Source: Mycobacterium stomatepiae
Lineage (GTDB): Bacteria > Actinomycetota > Actinomycetes > Mycobacteriales > Mycobacteriaceae
Reading direction: 5' to 3'
NCBI RefSeq assembly: GCF_010731715.1
Contig: NZ_AP022587.1
Span: 2,542,001-2,606,000 of the forward strand
Length of the DNA stretch: 64,000 nucleotides
Part shown: positions 39,653 through 51,588 of the stretch, piece by piece
How the letters are laid out: each line of letters starts with the position of its first letter
Position numbering within the stretch: the stretch's first letter is position 1
Made by a program: the position numbers and the translations under genes
The notes under the pieces: generated by a model
Seen by the model: only the letters and a program-made list of their open reading frames with translations
Databases searched by the model: none
Told to the model about the DNA's origin: nothing

Positions 39653-39674
39653 TACGGTACCGTAAGTTACGGTA
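39653..39674. promoter_or_regulatory. overlapping palindromes upstream of the desaturase reductase gene
   Basis: TACGGTACCGTA (39653-39664) is a perfect 12-base palindrome; overlapping it, TACCGTAA and TTACGGTA (39658-39674) are perfect arms around a single G. Three TACGGTA-type half-sites in 22 bases, 80 bases before the reductase start, look like a TetR operator bound by two dimers. Confidence 0.65.
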
Positions 39675-39730
39675 TGTTTTCCAGGCCCACGTGCCCGGAT
39701 TGCGTCACATTCGCCGGCGCGTTGTAGCGC

Positions 39731-40255
39731 TCACAACAGGTCGAGCAGGAACGGCAGCTCCTGGTTCGCGTACCAGGCCAAATCGTGGTCTTGGGCGTCG
39801 CCGACGATCAGGTCGGCATCCTCATCACCCAGGTCAGCGGCATCGATGGCTTCGATCGCCTTCGCGACGGCCTCCTCCGCGCCGGCGTTGTCGACGTAGG
39901 CCGCGACCACCCGGTCCATCGGGACGGGCCCGGCGAGCCTGACCACCGCATCGTCGAGATCGGGGCGGAACGTGACGTCATCGAGCTCGGCGGCCAGCAC
40001 CGCGCGCCGCGGTCGCACCGACCGATCATCTCCCCCGGCTTCCTCGCCCGCCAGCAGCCGCAGTGAAGCCAGCGCCGCCTCGCGCAGCGCCACGTCGGCG
40101 AGCTCGTCGTCGTCGCCCTCCGCATAGGCCTCGCGCAGGGTCGGCGTCACCGCGAAAGCGGTGCCGTTGACCGGGCTCAGTGAGCCGTCGGCGACAAGCC
40201 GCTGCAGCATCGCCAGAGTGGCCGGAATGTAAACCTGGACCGTGCTAGCACCCAT
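39731..40255 (-). CDS. conserved protein, Rv3231c type
   Basis: A 174-residue acidic protein starting at ATG 40255. It opens MGASTVQVYIPATLAMLQRL and has a Glu/Asp-rich centre and a helical C-terminus ending ELPFLLDLL. No motif identifies its function. It follows ppk2 by 2 bases, so the two were probably co-transcribed. Confidence 0.78.
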   Translation of the reverse strand: MGASTVQVYIPATLAMLQRLVADGSLSPVNGTAFAVTPTLREAYAEGDDDELADVALREAALASLRLLAGEEAGGDDRSVRPRRAVLAAELDDVTFRPDLDDAVVRLAGPVPMDRVVAAYVDNAGAEEAVAKAIEAIDAADLGDEDADLIVGDAQDHDLAWYANQELPFLLDLL

Positions 40256-40257
40256 CG

Positions 40258-41045
40258 TCAGCTCTTGATCAGGGTGGCCGCGTAATCGTCGACGTAAGTC
40301 GACAGCTCGCGCGGCGGGCGCTGGTAGTTGCCGCTGACCACCGGACGTTGCGGCAACTCGACCTTCGGCTCGTCGACCTCGTGGTACTCGATACTGGCGA
40401 GCAGGTGGTGCATCATGTTCAGGCGCGCGTGTTTCTTGATATCGGATTCCACTACGTACCAAGGACTTATCGGTGTATCGGTGTGCACCATCATCTCGTC
40501 TTTGGCGCGCGAATAGTCCTCCCAGCGATACACCGATTCCAAGTCCATCGTGGACAGTTTCCAGCGCCGGACGGGGTCGTTGCGGCGCGCCTTGAAACGA
40601 CGCAGCTGTTCACCCTCGGAAACCGAAAACCAGTACTTGCGTAGCAGAATCCCATGACTTTCTCGATCCCAGCACGGTTGTACCATGACCGGTCGAATAG
40701 CACGATTTCGCCTTTGCTGGGCAGATGCTCGATATACCGCTGGTAGTACCACTGGCCGCGCTCCCGATCCGTGGGCACCGGCAACGCGGCGATGTGGGCG
40801 GTACGGGGGCTGAGGTATTCGGTGATCCGTTTGATGGAACCACCCTTGCCCGCGGCGTCGCGACCTTCGAAGAGCACCACGATTCGCGCGCCGGAATGCC
40901 GCACCCACTCTTGCAGGTTCACGAATTCTGTTTGTAGCCGGAACAATTCAGCTTCATAGACGGCATCGGAGATTTTGGGCGCGCTGCGCGCGGAGGATTT
41001 CTTTTTCTTCGCCTTTGCCGGCTCGCCGTTGTTCGAGGTGCTCAC
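40258..41045 (-). pseudogene. ppk2: polyphosphate kinase 2, disrupted by internal deletion
   Basis: The first frame (from 41045) has the PPK2 Walker A (EGRDAAGKGG) and Walker B-like FDRSWYNR and ends soon after KVMGFC. The second frame has GILLRKYWFSVSEGEQLRRF and the rest to LSTYVDDYAATLIKS. In relatives about 25 residues separate KVMGFC from GILLRKYWF. Both edges of the gap would contain GGGATTCTGC, so a deletion of about 76 bases between two copies at about 40657 is the likely cause; it also shifts the frame. PPK2 makes GTP or ATP from polyphosphate, so this activity is probably lost. Confidence 0.85.
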
Positions 41046-41089
41046 GGTAACGAATAGTATATCCCCACACCAATTTTCACCGTCAACAA

Positions 41090-42499
41090 TTAGCGGGAAG
41101 CTTCGAGCAGTTCCTCGAGTGATTGTTTCAACAACCCCGGCAGCAGGTCGACGTCGCTCATCGCCTCGCGATCGGCGTTGATTCCGAAATACAGCGTGCC
41201 GTTGTAGGACGTCACACCGATGGCCAGCGCCTGATTGTGCAGCAACGGGGGTACCGAGTACGTCTCCAGCAGCTTGGTGCCGGCGACGTACATCTGCGAC
41301 TGAGCGCCGGGCGCATTGGTGATCAGCAAGTTGAACAACCGCGCCGAGAAGCTGGTGGCCACCCGGATACCCATGGCGTGCAGGGTCGGTGGCGCGAAAC
41401 CGGACAGCGTGACGATAGTCCGGGCGTCGACCAGCCGGGCGGCCGACGGATTGGACTCGGTGGCGTGCGCGATCTGCGACAGCCGCACCACCGCGTTTCC
41501 CTCACCCACCGGCAGGTCGACCAGGAACGGGGTGACCTGACTGATCATCTGGCCGGGGCCCGTCGAGTCGTGTTGGTCTTCGGCGTAGACCGAAAGCGGT
41601 GCCATCGCGCGGATCGTCGCGCTCGACGACACCGCCATCCCGCGTGACATCAGCCAGTTGCCCAGCGCGCCGGTCACGACGGCCAGCACCACGTCGTTGA
41701 TGTCGCAGTCGTAGCGGGCCCGCACCGTGCGGTAGTCCTCGAGACTGCCGCGCGCCACCGTGAATCGCCGATGACGCGAAACGGTGGCATTGAGCGGGCT
41801 ACTGGGCGCGGTGCCGCGCGCGACGGTCCGCGCGATGTCGAAGACCCGACGGCCCACGTTGAGCAGTTCGCCGTAGTTCGTCGCCACCCCGGCCATCGCC
41901 GAGCCGACGGCCTGCAACTGCGTGCCCGGGCCCACCATCCAGTCGCTGAGCGCGCCCACCAGCAGCCGGGTCGAGCCGGGCTCGCGTTCCGGGATCCAGA
42001 TGTCTTCGGGGAACGGCGCCGGCTGCCGCGTCCGGTCGGCGATCACGTGGCCGATCTCCAGCGCGGTCATCCCGTTGATCAGCGCCTGGTGCGACTTGGT
42101 GTACAGCGCCAGCCTGTTCTTGGCCAGGCCTTCAACCAAGTACATCTCCCACAACGGCCGCGTTTTGTCCAACGGCCGGGCGGCCAGTCGGGCGATCAGC
42201 TCGTGCAGCTGCTCATCGCTGCCCGGCGACGGCAGCGCCGAGCGCCGCACGTGGTAGGTGATATCGAAATCGGCGTCGTCAATCCAAACCGGCCTGGCCA
42301 TCCCGATCCCCACCTCGCGGACCTTTTGGCGGTAGCGCGGTATCTGCGGCAACCGCTGTTCGACGGCGGCAAGCACCGTCTCATAACTCAGCCCGGTCCG
42401 CGGGCGCTGCAGGATGGACAGCGACCCGACGTACATCGGGGTGGCGGTGTTCTCCAGCCGATAGAAGGACGCGTCCGAAGCGGACAACCGGGTCACCAT
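41090..42499 (-). CDS. WS/DGAT-type acyltransferase, Tgs3-like
   Basis: A 469-residue member of the wax ester synthase/diacylglycerol acyltransferase family, made in one piece here (M. tuberculosis has it as Rv3233c and Rv3234c). The family active site HHxxxDG appears as HQALING (His137, Gln138, Asn142, Gly143). The second His, which is thought to be the base, is Gln, and Asp is Asn. The rest of the fold looks complete (NATVSRHRRF, MAPLSVYAED). It may still bind acyl-CoA but be weak or act on other substrates. Confidence 0.87.
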   Translation of the reverse strand: MVTRLSASDASFYRLENTATPMYVGSLSILQRPRTGLSYETVLAAVEQRLPQIPRYRQKVREVGIGMARPVWIDDADFDITYHVRRSALPSPGSDEQLHELIARLAARPLDKTRPLWEMYLVEGLAKNRLALYTKSHQALINGMTALEIGHVIADRTRQPAPFPEDIWIPEREPGSTRLLVGALSDWMVGPGTQLQAVGSAMAGVATNYGELLNVGRRVFDIARTVARGTAPSSPLNATVSRHRRFTVARGSLEDYRTVRARYDCDINDVVLAVVTGALGNWLMSRGMAVSSSATIRAMAPLSVYAEDQHDSTGPGQMISQVTPFLVDLPVGEGNAVVRLSQIAHATESNPSAARLVDARTIVTLSGFAPPTLHAMGIRVATSFSARLFNLLITNAPGAQSQMYVAGTKLLETYSVPPLLHNQALAIGVTSYNGTLYFGINADREAMSDVDLLPGLLKQSLEELLEASR

Positions 42500-42688
42500 T
42501 GCGGCCCTGACCTCCTAGGTCAATCCTTGGCGTTCCCCGATGCTCTCGCCCACCGTAATCGTCCGCTAGGGCGCAACACGGTGCGGGTACGCGCGATGTC
42601 GAATTGTGCGATGATGACCGGCAATTGAAAGACCAATTGTCTGCCACTCTCCTGCAGGCCGCTCGTTCATCGATGACTTGGAGAGTGC

Positions 42689-43221
42689 GTGTCGACCGTC
42701 AGCCCCGTAAATCCCGCTCACCGAGACGATTTCGCCGTCGTGCCGGTCGTCGAGTACGAACCGCCGCCACGGGAGGTGCCGCATAACCTCGCGCCCTGCC
42801 GGCCGCCGACAGTGGCGCACCGTGGGCCCCGCCGACCCTACAGCGGGCGGGCCGTCCGGCGACCCGAGCCGAATCCGGCCTGGTCCGCGACGATGGGTCA
42901 GGCCGCGACCTTCGCCGACGCCGCCCTGCGCCGCGTGCTCGAGGTGATCGATCATCGCCGGCCGGTCGCCCAGCTCCGGGGTCTGCTGGTGCCCGGACTC
43001 GTCGACTCCGTGCTGTCGATCAGCCCGCCGGACGCCAGGCGGCCGCGGTGCTGCGTCGGATGCGGCTGCAACCGGTCAGGCGAAGCGCCGCGGAGACGGC
43101 CGCCGAGGTGTTCGGCTCCTACAGCCGCGGGGACCGCATGCACGCCATCGCCGCTCGGGTGGAGAAGCTGCCCACCAGCGGTGGAGTCCGCTGGCAGGTA
43201 GTCGCCCTGCACATCGGTTGA
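42689..43221 (+). pseudogene. Rv3235-like protein, frameshifted
   Basis: From GTG 42689 the frame reads VVPVVEYEPPPREVP and FADAALRRVLEVIDHRRPVAQLRGLL, then becomes unrelated after LSISPPD. Shifting near 43025-43030 gives GRQAAAVLRRMRL, AAEVFGSYSRGDRMHAIAARVE and WQVVALHIG, ending at TGA 43221. Together these are the complete Rv3235-family protein of about 177 residues. A one-base loss in a C/G run explains it. Function of the family is unknown. Confidence 0.8.
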
Positions 43222-43362
43222 GGGGCGCGAGTGTTATCGGGCGCATCGCGTGGAAAACCACCGCGACGGGCGGACGGGCCGGTGGCCGCATCCGGCGCGA
43301 CGAGCTGAGCCCGGCCGACGGCACAGGCTGGTCCGCGAAACCTGGGTCGCGCTCCTCGAAGG

Positions 43363-44121
43363 CTAGTGCTGGCTGGCCGTCGCGTTCGAGTGCCGCCGTA
43401 CCCCGGGCACCAGCGCCGGCACCTCGCGGCGGTAGGCAAGATACTGCTCGCCCAGCGCCTCGACCAGATCGTGTTCTTCGAGCCGCAACGCGATCAGGAT
43501 GTAACCCGTTGTGGCGATGCTGAACAGGAGGTGCCCGGCCGTCATCGTGGGCGTCGACCAGAACGCGATCAGGAATCCCAGCATCAGCGGGTGCCGCACC
43601 AACCGGTACAGATACCGTACGCGAAAGTCTAAGTTGCGGTATGGTTTTCCACGCCATGCCAGGTGCACCTGCCGCAAGCCGAACAGGTCGAAGTGACTGA
43701 CCATGAAGGACGAGAAGAACACCGTCGCCCACCCGAGCCAGAACAATGCCCACAGCAGCACGCGTGCCGCCGGCAGACTCACGTCCCACACGACGTCCGG
43801 AAGCGTCCGCCACTGCCAATAGAGCAAGAGCAGCGCGCCACCACTGGCCAGCACCACGTAAGTGCTGCGCTCGATCGCGGTCGGCACGAATCCCGTCCAC
43901 CATCTCTTGAAGGCGGGGCGCGCCATGACGCTGTGTTGAATCGCGAAAACACCAAGCAGGAGTACGTCGATCAGCACCGCCCAGCCAACCGGCGCCGAGA
44001 GCGCGTGGTCGACACTGCGTGGCACAACGATGTTGCCGACGAATCCGATCGCGTACGTGAACGACACCAGGAACAGCAGATAAGCCACTGCGCCGTAACA
44101 GATTGTCAGATATCGCTTCAT
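43363..44121 (-). CDS. mddA: methanethiol S-methyltransferase-like membrane protein (MddA)
   Basis: A 252-residue membrane protein with five or six helices. VRHPLMLGFLIAFW and ALRLEEHDLVEALGEQY are the SAM-contact motifs of the isoprenylcysteine methyltransferase/NnrU/MddA group. MddA turns methanethiol to dimethyl sulfide and Rv3238c is an M. tuberculosis homologue. The ATG at 44121 is preferred; the frame is open to 44172. It follows the HD-GYP/LuxR gene, on the same strand, with a 47-base gap. Confidence 0.85.
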   Translation of the reverse strand: MKRYLTICYGAVAYLLFLVSFTYAIGFVGNIVVPRSVDHALSAPVGWAVLIDVLLLGVFAIQHSVMARPAFKRWWTGFVPTAIERSTYVVLASGGALLLLYWQWRTLPDVVWDVSLPAARVLLWALFWLGWATVFFSSFMVSHFDLFGLRQVHLAWRGKPYRNLDFRVRYLYRLVRHPLMLGFLIAFWSTPTMTAGHLLFSIATTGYILIALRLEEHDLVEALGEQYLAYRREVPALVPGVRRHSNATASQH

Positions 44122-44168
44122 GTTTTGATTGTCCGCCGATTGCCGCGCGACGAGATGGGGCGATTGCC

Positions 44169-45752
44169 TCAATTTTCGGTAATCGGCACTGACAACCCTT
44201 GTTGTAGGGCATACATGCTGGCGCCGATGCGATTTGAGACACCGATCTTCGCGTAGGTTCTCTCCACATGGTTGCGGGCGGTCTTCTCGCTGATCACCAA
44301 TGCGGCCGCGATTTCCTTGTTGGACGCGCCGCGGGCGACGAGGCGAAGCACTTCGATCTCGCGCGGGGTGAGCCCGCCGGGACGTGGCTTTGGCCGTTGG
44401 GCGGGCTGGCCCGCCGCGTGCAGCACCGCTTCGACGGCGACGGTGTCGAGTTCGCCGGCGCTCGCCCGCTCGTACAGCCGCCGCGCCGCCGTACCGGACG
44501 ACAGCTCTTCGCGGTATGGCCTTGGCTCACAGGCGGATTGATAGCCGACCGCGGCCGCCAGGATGCGGTCGGGCAGGCTCAGCGCGGCGCCGGCAAGCCC
44601 GCGTGGGTATCCCGACCCGTTCAGGCATTCGTGGTGGTTTGCGGCCACCTCCGCTAGCCGCCCCAGGCCGCGGACCTGGTTGAGGATCCGGGCGGTGAGA
44701 TAGGGATCCAGCCGCACCCGCTCGAACTCGCCGGGGGTCAACGATGCCGGCTTGGACCAGATTTGATTCGACACACCGATGCGGCCCAGGTCGTGAACGT
44801 GGCCGGCACGTCGCGTCAGGGCCGCCGAGCCGGGATCGACGCCGGCGGCGAGCGCCGCGTCGCCGGCTAGGCCGGCCACCGCACGCGAATGCCCAAGAGT
44901 GAACGGACATTTGAGGTCGACGAAGTCGCCGAAGGCGACGAGAAGTGTGTCCAGTGCCTTGTCGTCGAGTCGTTGGTGGCGGTCGGGCGCCTCGCGCACT
45001 GCCGCCGCCCACGCATCGCCGGGGCCCGGCCCGGCCAAGATGGCGTCGGCATGGTGGATGAAGGTGTCGACGACCGTCGGGTCGAATTGGCCGCCGCGGC
45101 GGCTGCGCGCCATCGCCACGGCGCCCTCGACGCCGTAGGTCCGATGGTGCACCTCGACCATCTCGGCGAGTTGGGCGACCCGCATCTGTATCGGGATCTG
45201 CTCGCCGTGCGTGCCGGCGGGTAGTCCGCCGCCGTCGTAGCGCTCGAAAGCGAAGACGAGCGACGCCTGGACGTCGGGGCCCAGCCCGATGCGATCCGCC
45301 AGCAGCGCCGCGGAGGTGCAATGCGAGTGGATCAACCGGGACAGCTGACCGCGCGCATCGGCGAACAGCGTCGCCATGATGGTCAGTCGCTGCGTCAACG
45401 GCTGGCCGCGACCGATATTGCCCAGCAGGAACCGCCAGTACGGCAGCCCCGACCAGTCGACCAGGTACGAGTCGTGCCGCACCGCGATGTCGTCGCCGAA
45501 CCACAGCGCGTATTCGTGGGAGTCGGCATGACACCCGATCCACATGACAAGTGTCGTGTAGTAGACGCAATCCCGTTGTGCGTCGGTCAGTCCCAGCCGA
45601 TCGGCCAGCCGCGTCGCGATCATCGCCGCGCGCAGCATGTGCTCGGCGGGTTGCCCCAGACCGAGGTCGATCGCCACGGATAACGCCGCCAACAGCTCGG
45701 CCCGGCTGGGCGCCTCGCCCGCCGGCGCCGGCTCGGTGATCTGCGACGCCAT
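44169..45752 (-). CDS. HD-GYP domain protein with C-terminal LuxR DNA-binding domain
   Basis: A 527-residue protein. The first half is a helical, HD-like region (residues about 25-230). Residues about 280-420 carry HVHDLGRIGV and HHECLNGSGYP, which follow the HD-GYP phosphodiesterase pattern, except Arg for Lys after HDLG and Asn in place of Asp before GSGYP. Residues about 460-510 form a LuxR HTH (LTPREIEVLRLVARGASNKEI). A ligand-gated regulator, possibly sensing a cyclic dinucleotide, is inferred. It sits 31 bases after an unknown gene and is probably in its operon. ATG 45752 was chosen over 45782. Confidence 0.87.
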   Translation of the reverse strand: MASQITEPAPAGEAPSRAELLAALSVAIDLGLGQPAEHMLRAAMIATRLADRLGLTDAQRDCVYYTTLVMWIGCHADSHEYALWFGDDIAVRHDSYLVDWSGLPYWRFLLGNIGRGQPLTQRLTIMATLFADARGQLSRLIHSHCTSAALLADRIGLGPDVQASLVFAFERYDGGGLPAGTHGEQIPIQMRVAQLAEMVEVHHRTYGVEGAVAMARSRRGGQFDPTVVDTFIHHADAILAGPGPGDAWAAAVREAPDRHQRLDDKALDTLLVAFGDFVDLKCPFTLGHSRAVAGLAGDAALAAGVDPGSAALTRRAGHVHDLGRIGVSNQIWSKPASLTPGEFERVRLDPYLTARILNQVRGLGRLAEVAANHHECLNGSGYPRGLAGAALSLPDRILAAAVGYQSACEPRPYREELSSGTAARRLYERASAGELDTVAVEAVLHAAGQPAQRPKPRPGGLTPREIEVLRLVARGASNKEIAAALVISEKTARNHVERTYAKIGVSNRIGASMYALQQGLSVPITEN

Positions 45753-45783
45753 CGGCTCATTGTCCCCTTCGGTCGCGTGCAAG

Positions 45784-46530
45784 TCAGCAAATCGAAGTGG
45801 TGCGCTGCACGCCGCGGTGACGGCTGGGGTCGAACGTCTCCAGACGGCCGCCCCCGGTCACGAAAAGCCCCCGCTGCGGCCCCCAGAAGTCGGCCAAGCG
45901 CGCCTGCTGACGCAGCGGGGTAACCGGGCCGAGGCCCTCGGCGCGCCACACCGCGCGCGAATCGGTGACGGCCCAGAATCGTTTGGGGGCGATCATGAAT
46001 CGCTGGCCGTTCGGCGCCTTGCCGGATAACCGGACCCGTCCGGCTCTCATCATCGGACCGGCAACCCGCCCGAGCGCGGCGAGCGCCAACCGGTTGGTCC
46101 ATACCCGTTCGGGCAAGCGCGGGGCGATCCCGCTCATCAACCGGGTCGACGCACTGGTCCCGAGATCGAGATGCCACTCGAGCAATCCGGCAATCCGGAC
46201 ATACAGCGACCAGGGGGTAACCCAGGCGATGTCGATACCGCATTGCACGGCGTCTCGGGGCGTGGCCGCGCTGAAGAAGCGGGAGCAACTGTGTTCGCCA
46301 GGGGTCGTCGCGTAAAACGTCCACACCCCGGCCGCATCGCGATGCCACACCGACCGATAGCCCGGCGCGAACGACGACCTGGGTATGCAGCGCAACGCCA
46401 GGTAATGCCCGCTGGCGAAGGGCAGGCCCAAAACCCCGAAACCGGCGAATCTTTCGTCATCACCGGGGGGCAGCGTGGCATTGTGCAGGACGGCCGAAGC
46501 GGCATCGGCGGGAGTGAGCGGCGTGGTCAT
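45784..46530 (-). CDS. hypothetical protein upstream of the HD-GYP/LuxR gene
   Basis: A 248-residue protein of no family I recognise. It starts at ATG 46530. Features: SGHYLALRCIPRSSFAPGY, a Trp-rich stretch WHRDAAGVWTFYAT, a Cys pair near residue 90-105, WSLYVRIAGLLEWHLDLG and WGPQRGLFVTGGG. The pattern of aromatic-rich strands suggests a beta-barrel or lipocalin-like lipid-binding fold, but this is only a guess. Short spacing implies it is transcribed with the HD-GYP/LuxR gene. Confidence 0.7.
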   Translation of the reverse strand: MTTPLTPADAASAVLHNATLPPGDDERFAGFGVLGLPFASGHYLALRCIPRSSFAPGYRSVWHRDAAGVWTFYATTPGEHSCSRFFSAATPRDAVQCGIDIAWVTPWSLYVRIAGLLEWHLDLGTSASTRLMSGIAPRLPERVWTNRLALAALGRVAGPMMRAGRVRLSGKAPNGQRFMIAPKRFWAVTDSRAVWRAEGLGPVTPLRQQARLADFWGPQRGLFVTGGGRLETFDPSRHRGVQRTTSIC

Positions 46531-46604
46531 GCACCGATGCTGCGCGCCCCGACGAGCCGGGCGCATGAGGCTAATGCCTCAAGTTCCCGGGCCGCGCCTC
46601 GGAC

Positions 46605-46649
46605 GTGAAGTTAGTTTCACGCTGGGCGCCGAGCGTGAAATAACTTCAC
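46605..46649. repeat. long imperfect hairpin after secA1
   Basis: Arms at 46605-46623 and 46632-46649 pair over 18 positions with one bulge, around an 8-base GC loop. Each arm is itself a smaller GTGAA...TTCAC palindrome. A 15-base direct repeat (CGAACGCCCGGCTAG) follows at 46658-46672 and 46688-46702; the second copy contains the secA1 stop. It lies between secA1 and the next gene on the same strand, so it may end secA1 transcription, or be an intergenic palindromic repeat. Confidence 0.7.
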
Positions 46650-46698
46650 ACTCGCGCCGAACGCCCGGCTAGCCGCACGCTCGGCGACGAACGCCCGG

Positions 46699-49545
<2,847 letters not shown>

Positions 49546-49627
49546 AGCTAGGTCCCCTGTTGGTAGGAGTCTTCTTCTTCCGAGCGACTCCCATGGTAGG
49601 GGACGACCCCGCGAGGACCGCTGATCG

Positions 49628-50320
49628 TCAGGACAGCCTGATCAGTCCGTAGTCGTAGGCGTGGCGGCGATAGACGACGGACGGCCGCTCGGTCTGCTTG
49701 TCGTAGAACAAGAAGAAGTCGTGTCCGACGAGTTCCATCTCGTAGAGCGCGTCGTCGACCGACATCGGGGTGGCCTGGTGTTCCTTGGTGCGCACCACTT
49801 GCCCCGGCTGATGGCCATCGTCGTCGCCGCTGTCGTGTTGGTGCGCCTCCGCGGACACATGGTTGTTCAGGAACGCCCGCTCCGGCGGGGTCACCGCGGT
49901 CGCCTCGGCCAGGGAAACGGGCGTCTTTTCGCCGTAGTGCACCTTGCGGCGATCCTTACCGCGGCGCAGTCGACTCTCCAGCCGGACCACCGCGGACTCG
50001 AGCGCGGAATAGAAGCTGTCGGCACAAGCTTCGCCGCGGACCACCGGCCCACGGCCCCGCGCGGTGATCTCCACGCGCTGACAGGACTTACGTTGGCGAC
50101 GGTTGCGTTCGTGCTTGAGTTCGACGTCGAAGAGGTAGATGGTCTTGTCGAATCGTTCCAAGCGAGCGAGTTTCTGCGAGACGTAGACGCGGAAGTGATC
50201 GGGGATCTCGACGTTGCGGCCCTTGAAGACAACCTCGGCGGTTGTGGTCGGTTCCTGCTCGTCGACCCTCACCGGTGGCTCGTCCAGAAGCTGAGTGGAA
50301 TCCACGGTTAGCCTTGACAT
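49628..50320 (-). CDS. hpf: long-form ribosome hibernation promoting factor
   Basis: A 230-residue protein. The N-terminal HPF/RaiA domain ([18 protein letters not shown]) binds the 30S subunit; the C-terminal domain from about residue 165 ([24 protein letters not shown], quoted in part) dimerises ribosomes. It matches Rv3241c. ATG 50320 was chosen; the frame is open to 50443. It ends 82 bases before secA1 starts on the same strand. Confidence 0.93.
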   Translation of the reverse strand: MSRLTVDSTQLLDEPPVRVDEQEPTTTAEVVFKGRNVEIPDHFRVYVSQKLARLERFDKTIYLFDVELKHERNRRQRKSCQRVEITARGRGPVVRGEACADSFYSALESAVVRLESRLRRGKDRRKVHYGEKTPVSLAEATAVTPPERAFLNNHVSAEAHQHDSGDDDGHQPGQVVRTKEHQATPMSVDDALYEMELVGHDFFLFYDKQTERPSVVYRRHAYDYGLIRLS

Positions 50321-50654
50321 ACGTGACAACTCGTTTCTCTTTTCACGTCGCACGCGCCCTGCGTGCCGGCTTTCAGATGAAGCTCCGACGGGGTTGGGAG
50401 CGGTTCTAGAAAGATCACCGCCGCAGGCAGCCCGCCGGTGCAAGGTGTCGAATACTCACCCCCTCCGCGTATGCCGTCTCAACCTGGGAAATTGCGACCA
50501 GTGAATCGGAACCAGTGGGTCCCGAAGAGTTGTTGAAGGTTGTTCTCGACGTTAGCTCGTGTTCGCCTCGCCGTGCCACCGATTTGATGAACCCGTAGCG
50601 AGTTCTTCACGTCTTCTTGGCAATTTCACTGGTTTACGCCGAGTTTCGCCGATA
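50321..50654. other. 334-base intergenic region upstream of hpf
   Basis: No gene, tRNA or strong palindrome was found. It lies between comF and hpf, both on the minus strand, so it should hold the hpf promoter and leader. A short A/T-richer stretch near 50455-50470 could contain a -10 element, but no confident promoter could be assigned. Confidence 0.5.
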
Positions 50655-51287
50655 TCAGGCGACCGCGATCGCCAGCACGGCCGTCACGCGCGCTCCGGCC
50701 GCCGACAACACCCGCACCGACTCGGCAGCCGTCGCGCCGGTGGTGACGATGTCGTCGACGAGCAGCACCTCGGTGCGCGGCCGCCCGCCCCGCAGCAACA
50801 CCCGGCCCGCGACGTTGCGCTCGCGCTCCGCGGTGCCCAGGCCCACCGAGTCCCGGGTCAACGCTTTCATCCGCAATGCCGCGACGACGCCGACGTCCGG
50901 ATGCCGGGCCACCGCCGCCTGCGCCAGCCGGGCGACGGGATCGCCCCCGCGCCGTCGTGCCGCCGAGCGCCGGGACGGCGCGGGCACGACCGTCAATGGA
51001 GCCGCGACGATGCCCCAGGCCAGTAACCGGTGTATGCCAAGCGCCAGCGCCTGGGCCAACGGTGGTATCAGGTCGCCGCGCCCGTGCTCCTTCATCGCGA
51101 GAATCGCCTGGCGACGCGCACCGGCGTAGCGTCCGAGCGCGAACACCGGCGCTTGCGGGTCGACGCGTGGACTGATCAGGTGGGGTTCGTCGGGCTTGAC
51201 GACCAACTCCATGGCGCACGCATCGCACCAGCGGGTCGACACCGTCCGGCAGTCGCCGCATTCCAGCGGCAGGATCAAATCGAGCAC
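50655..51287 (-). CDS. ComF-family phosphoribosyltransferase-like protein
   Basis: A 210-residue protein (Rv3242c type). The N-terminus has four cysteines in CGDC...CDAC (about residues 10-25), a probable zinc site. The PRPP-binding motif EVLLVDDIVTTGATAAES is near residue 175. ComF proteins are linked to DNA uptake or recombination; the exact reaction is unknown. It stands at the edge of the third accessory block. Confidence 0.9.
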   Translation of the reverse strand: MLDLILPLECGDCRTVSTRWCDACAMELVVKPDEPHLISPRVDPQAPVFALGRYAGARRQAILAMKEHGRGDLIPPLAQALALGIHRLLAWGIVAAPLTVVPAPSRRSAARRRGGDPVARLAQAAVARHPDVGVVAALRMKALTRDSVGLGTAERERNVAGRVLLRGGRPRTEVLLVDDIVTTGATAAESVRVLSAAGARVTAVLAIAVA

Positions 51288-51327
51288 GCCGCCAGTGTCG
51301 CCGGTAGGGGTGACAGCCAGCTGCCCG

Positions 51328-51588
51328 CTAGTCGTTCGCCTTCTCGATGATCGACTGCAGCATTTTGCGTGTGGTCCGGGACCGGTTCGGGGTCAGATCG
51401 AACCTGTCGACTGGGCTGCGGGTTCGTTCGACCAGCCCGCGCTTCTCGAGCCGCTTCAACAGCGGCGTCGTCGTCCCGTAGTCGAGCTGCAAAAGTTCCA
51501 CCAGCTCACCCACGGTCTGGTCGTTGCGCTCCCACAATGCCGACAGCGCAAGATATTGCGGGGTAGGTCAGGCCCGCGGCGCTGCTCA
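51328..51588 (-). pseudogene. MarR-family regulator remnant
   Basis: Reading from the GTG near 51588 the sequence gives GLTYP, then after one extra C in a four-C run, QYLALSALWERNDQTVGELVE and LLKRLEKRGLVERTRSPVDR to the stop at 51328. The first 40 or so residues of the family are missing and replaced by sequence belonging to the SDR tail on the other strand. So it is broken by both truncation and a frameshift. The intact part from 51537 keeps the recognition helix. Confidence 0.65.

Noticed and set aside
40258..41045. Programmed frameshift in ppk2
   Set aside because: About 25 conserved residues are missing as well, so a frameshift alone would not give a normal enzyme.
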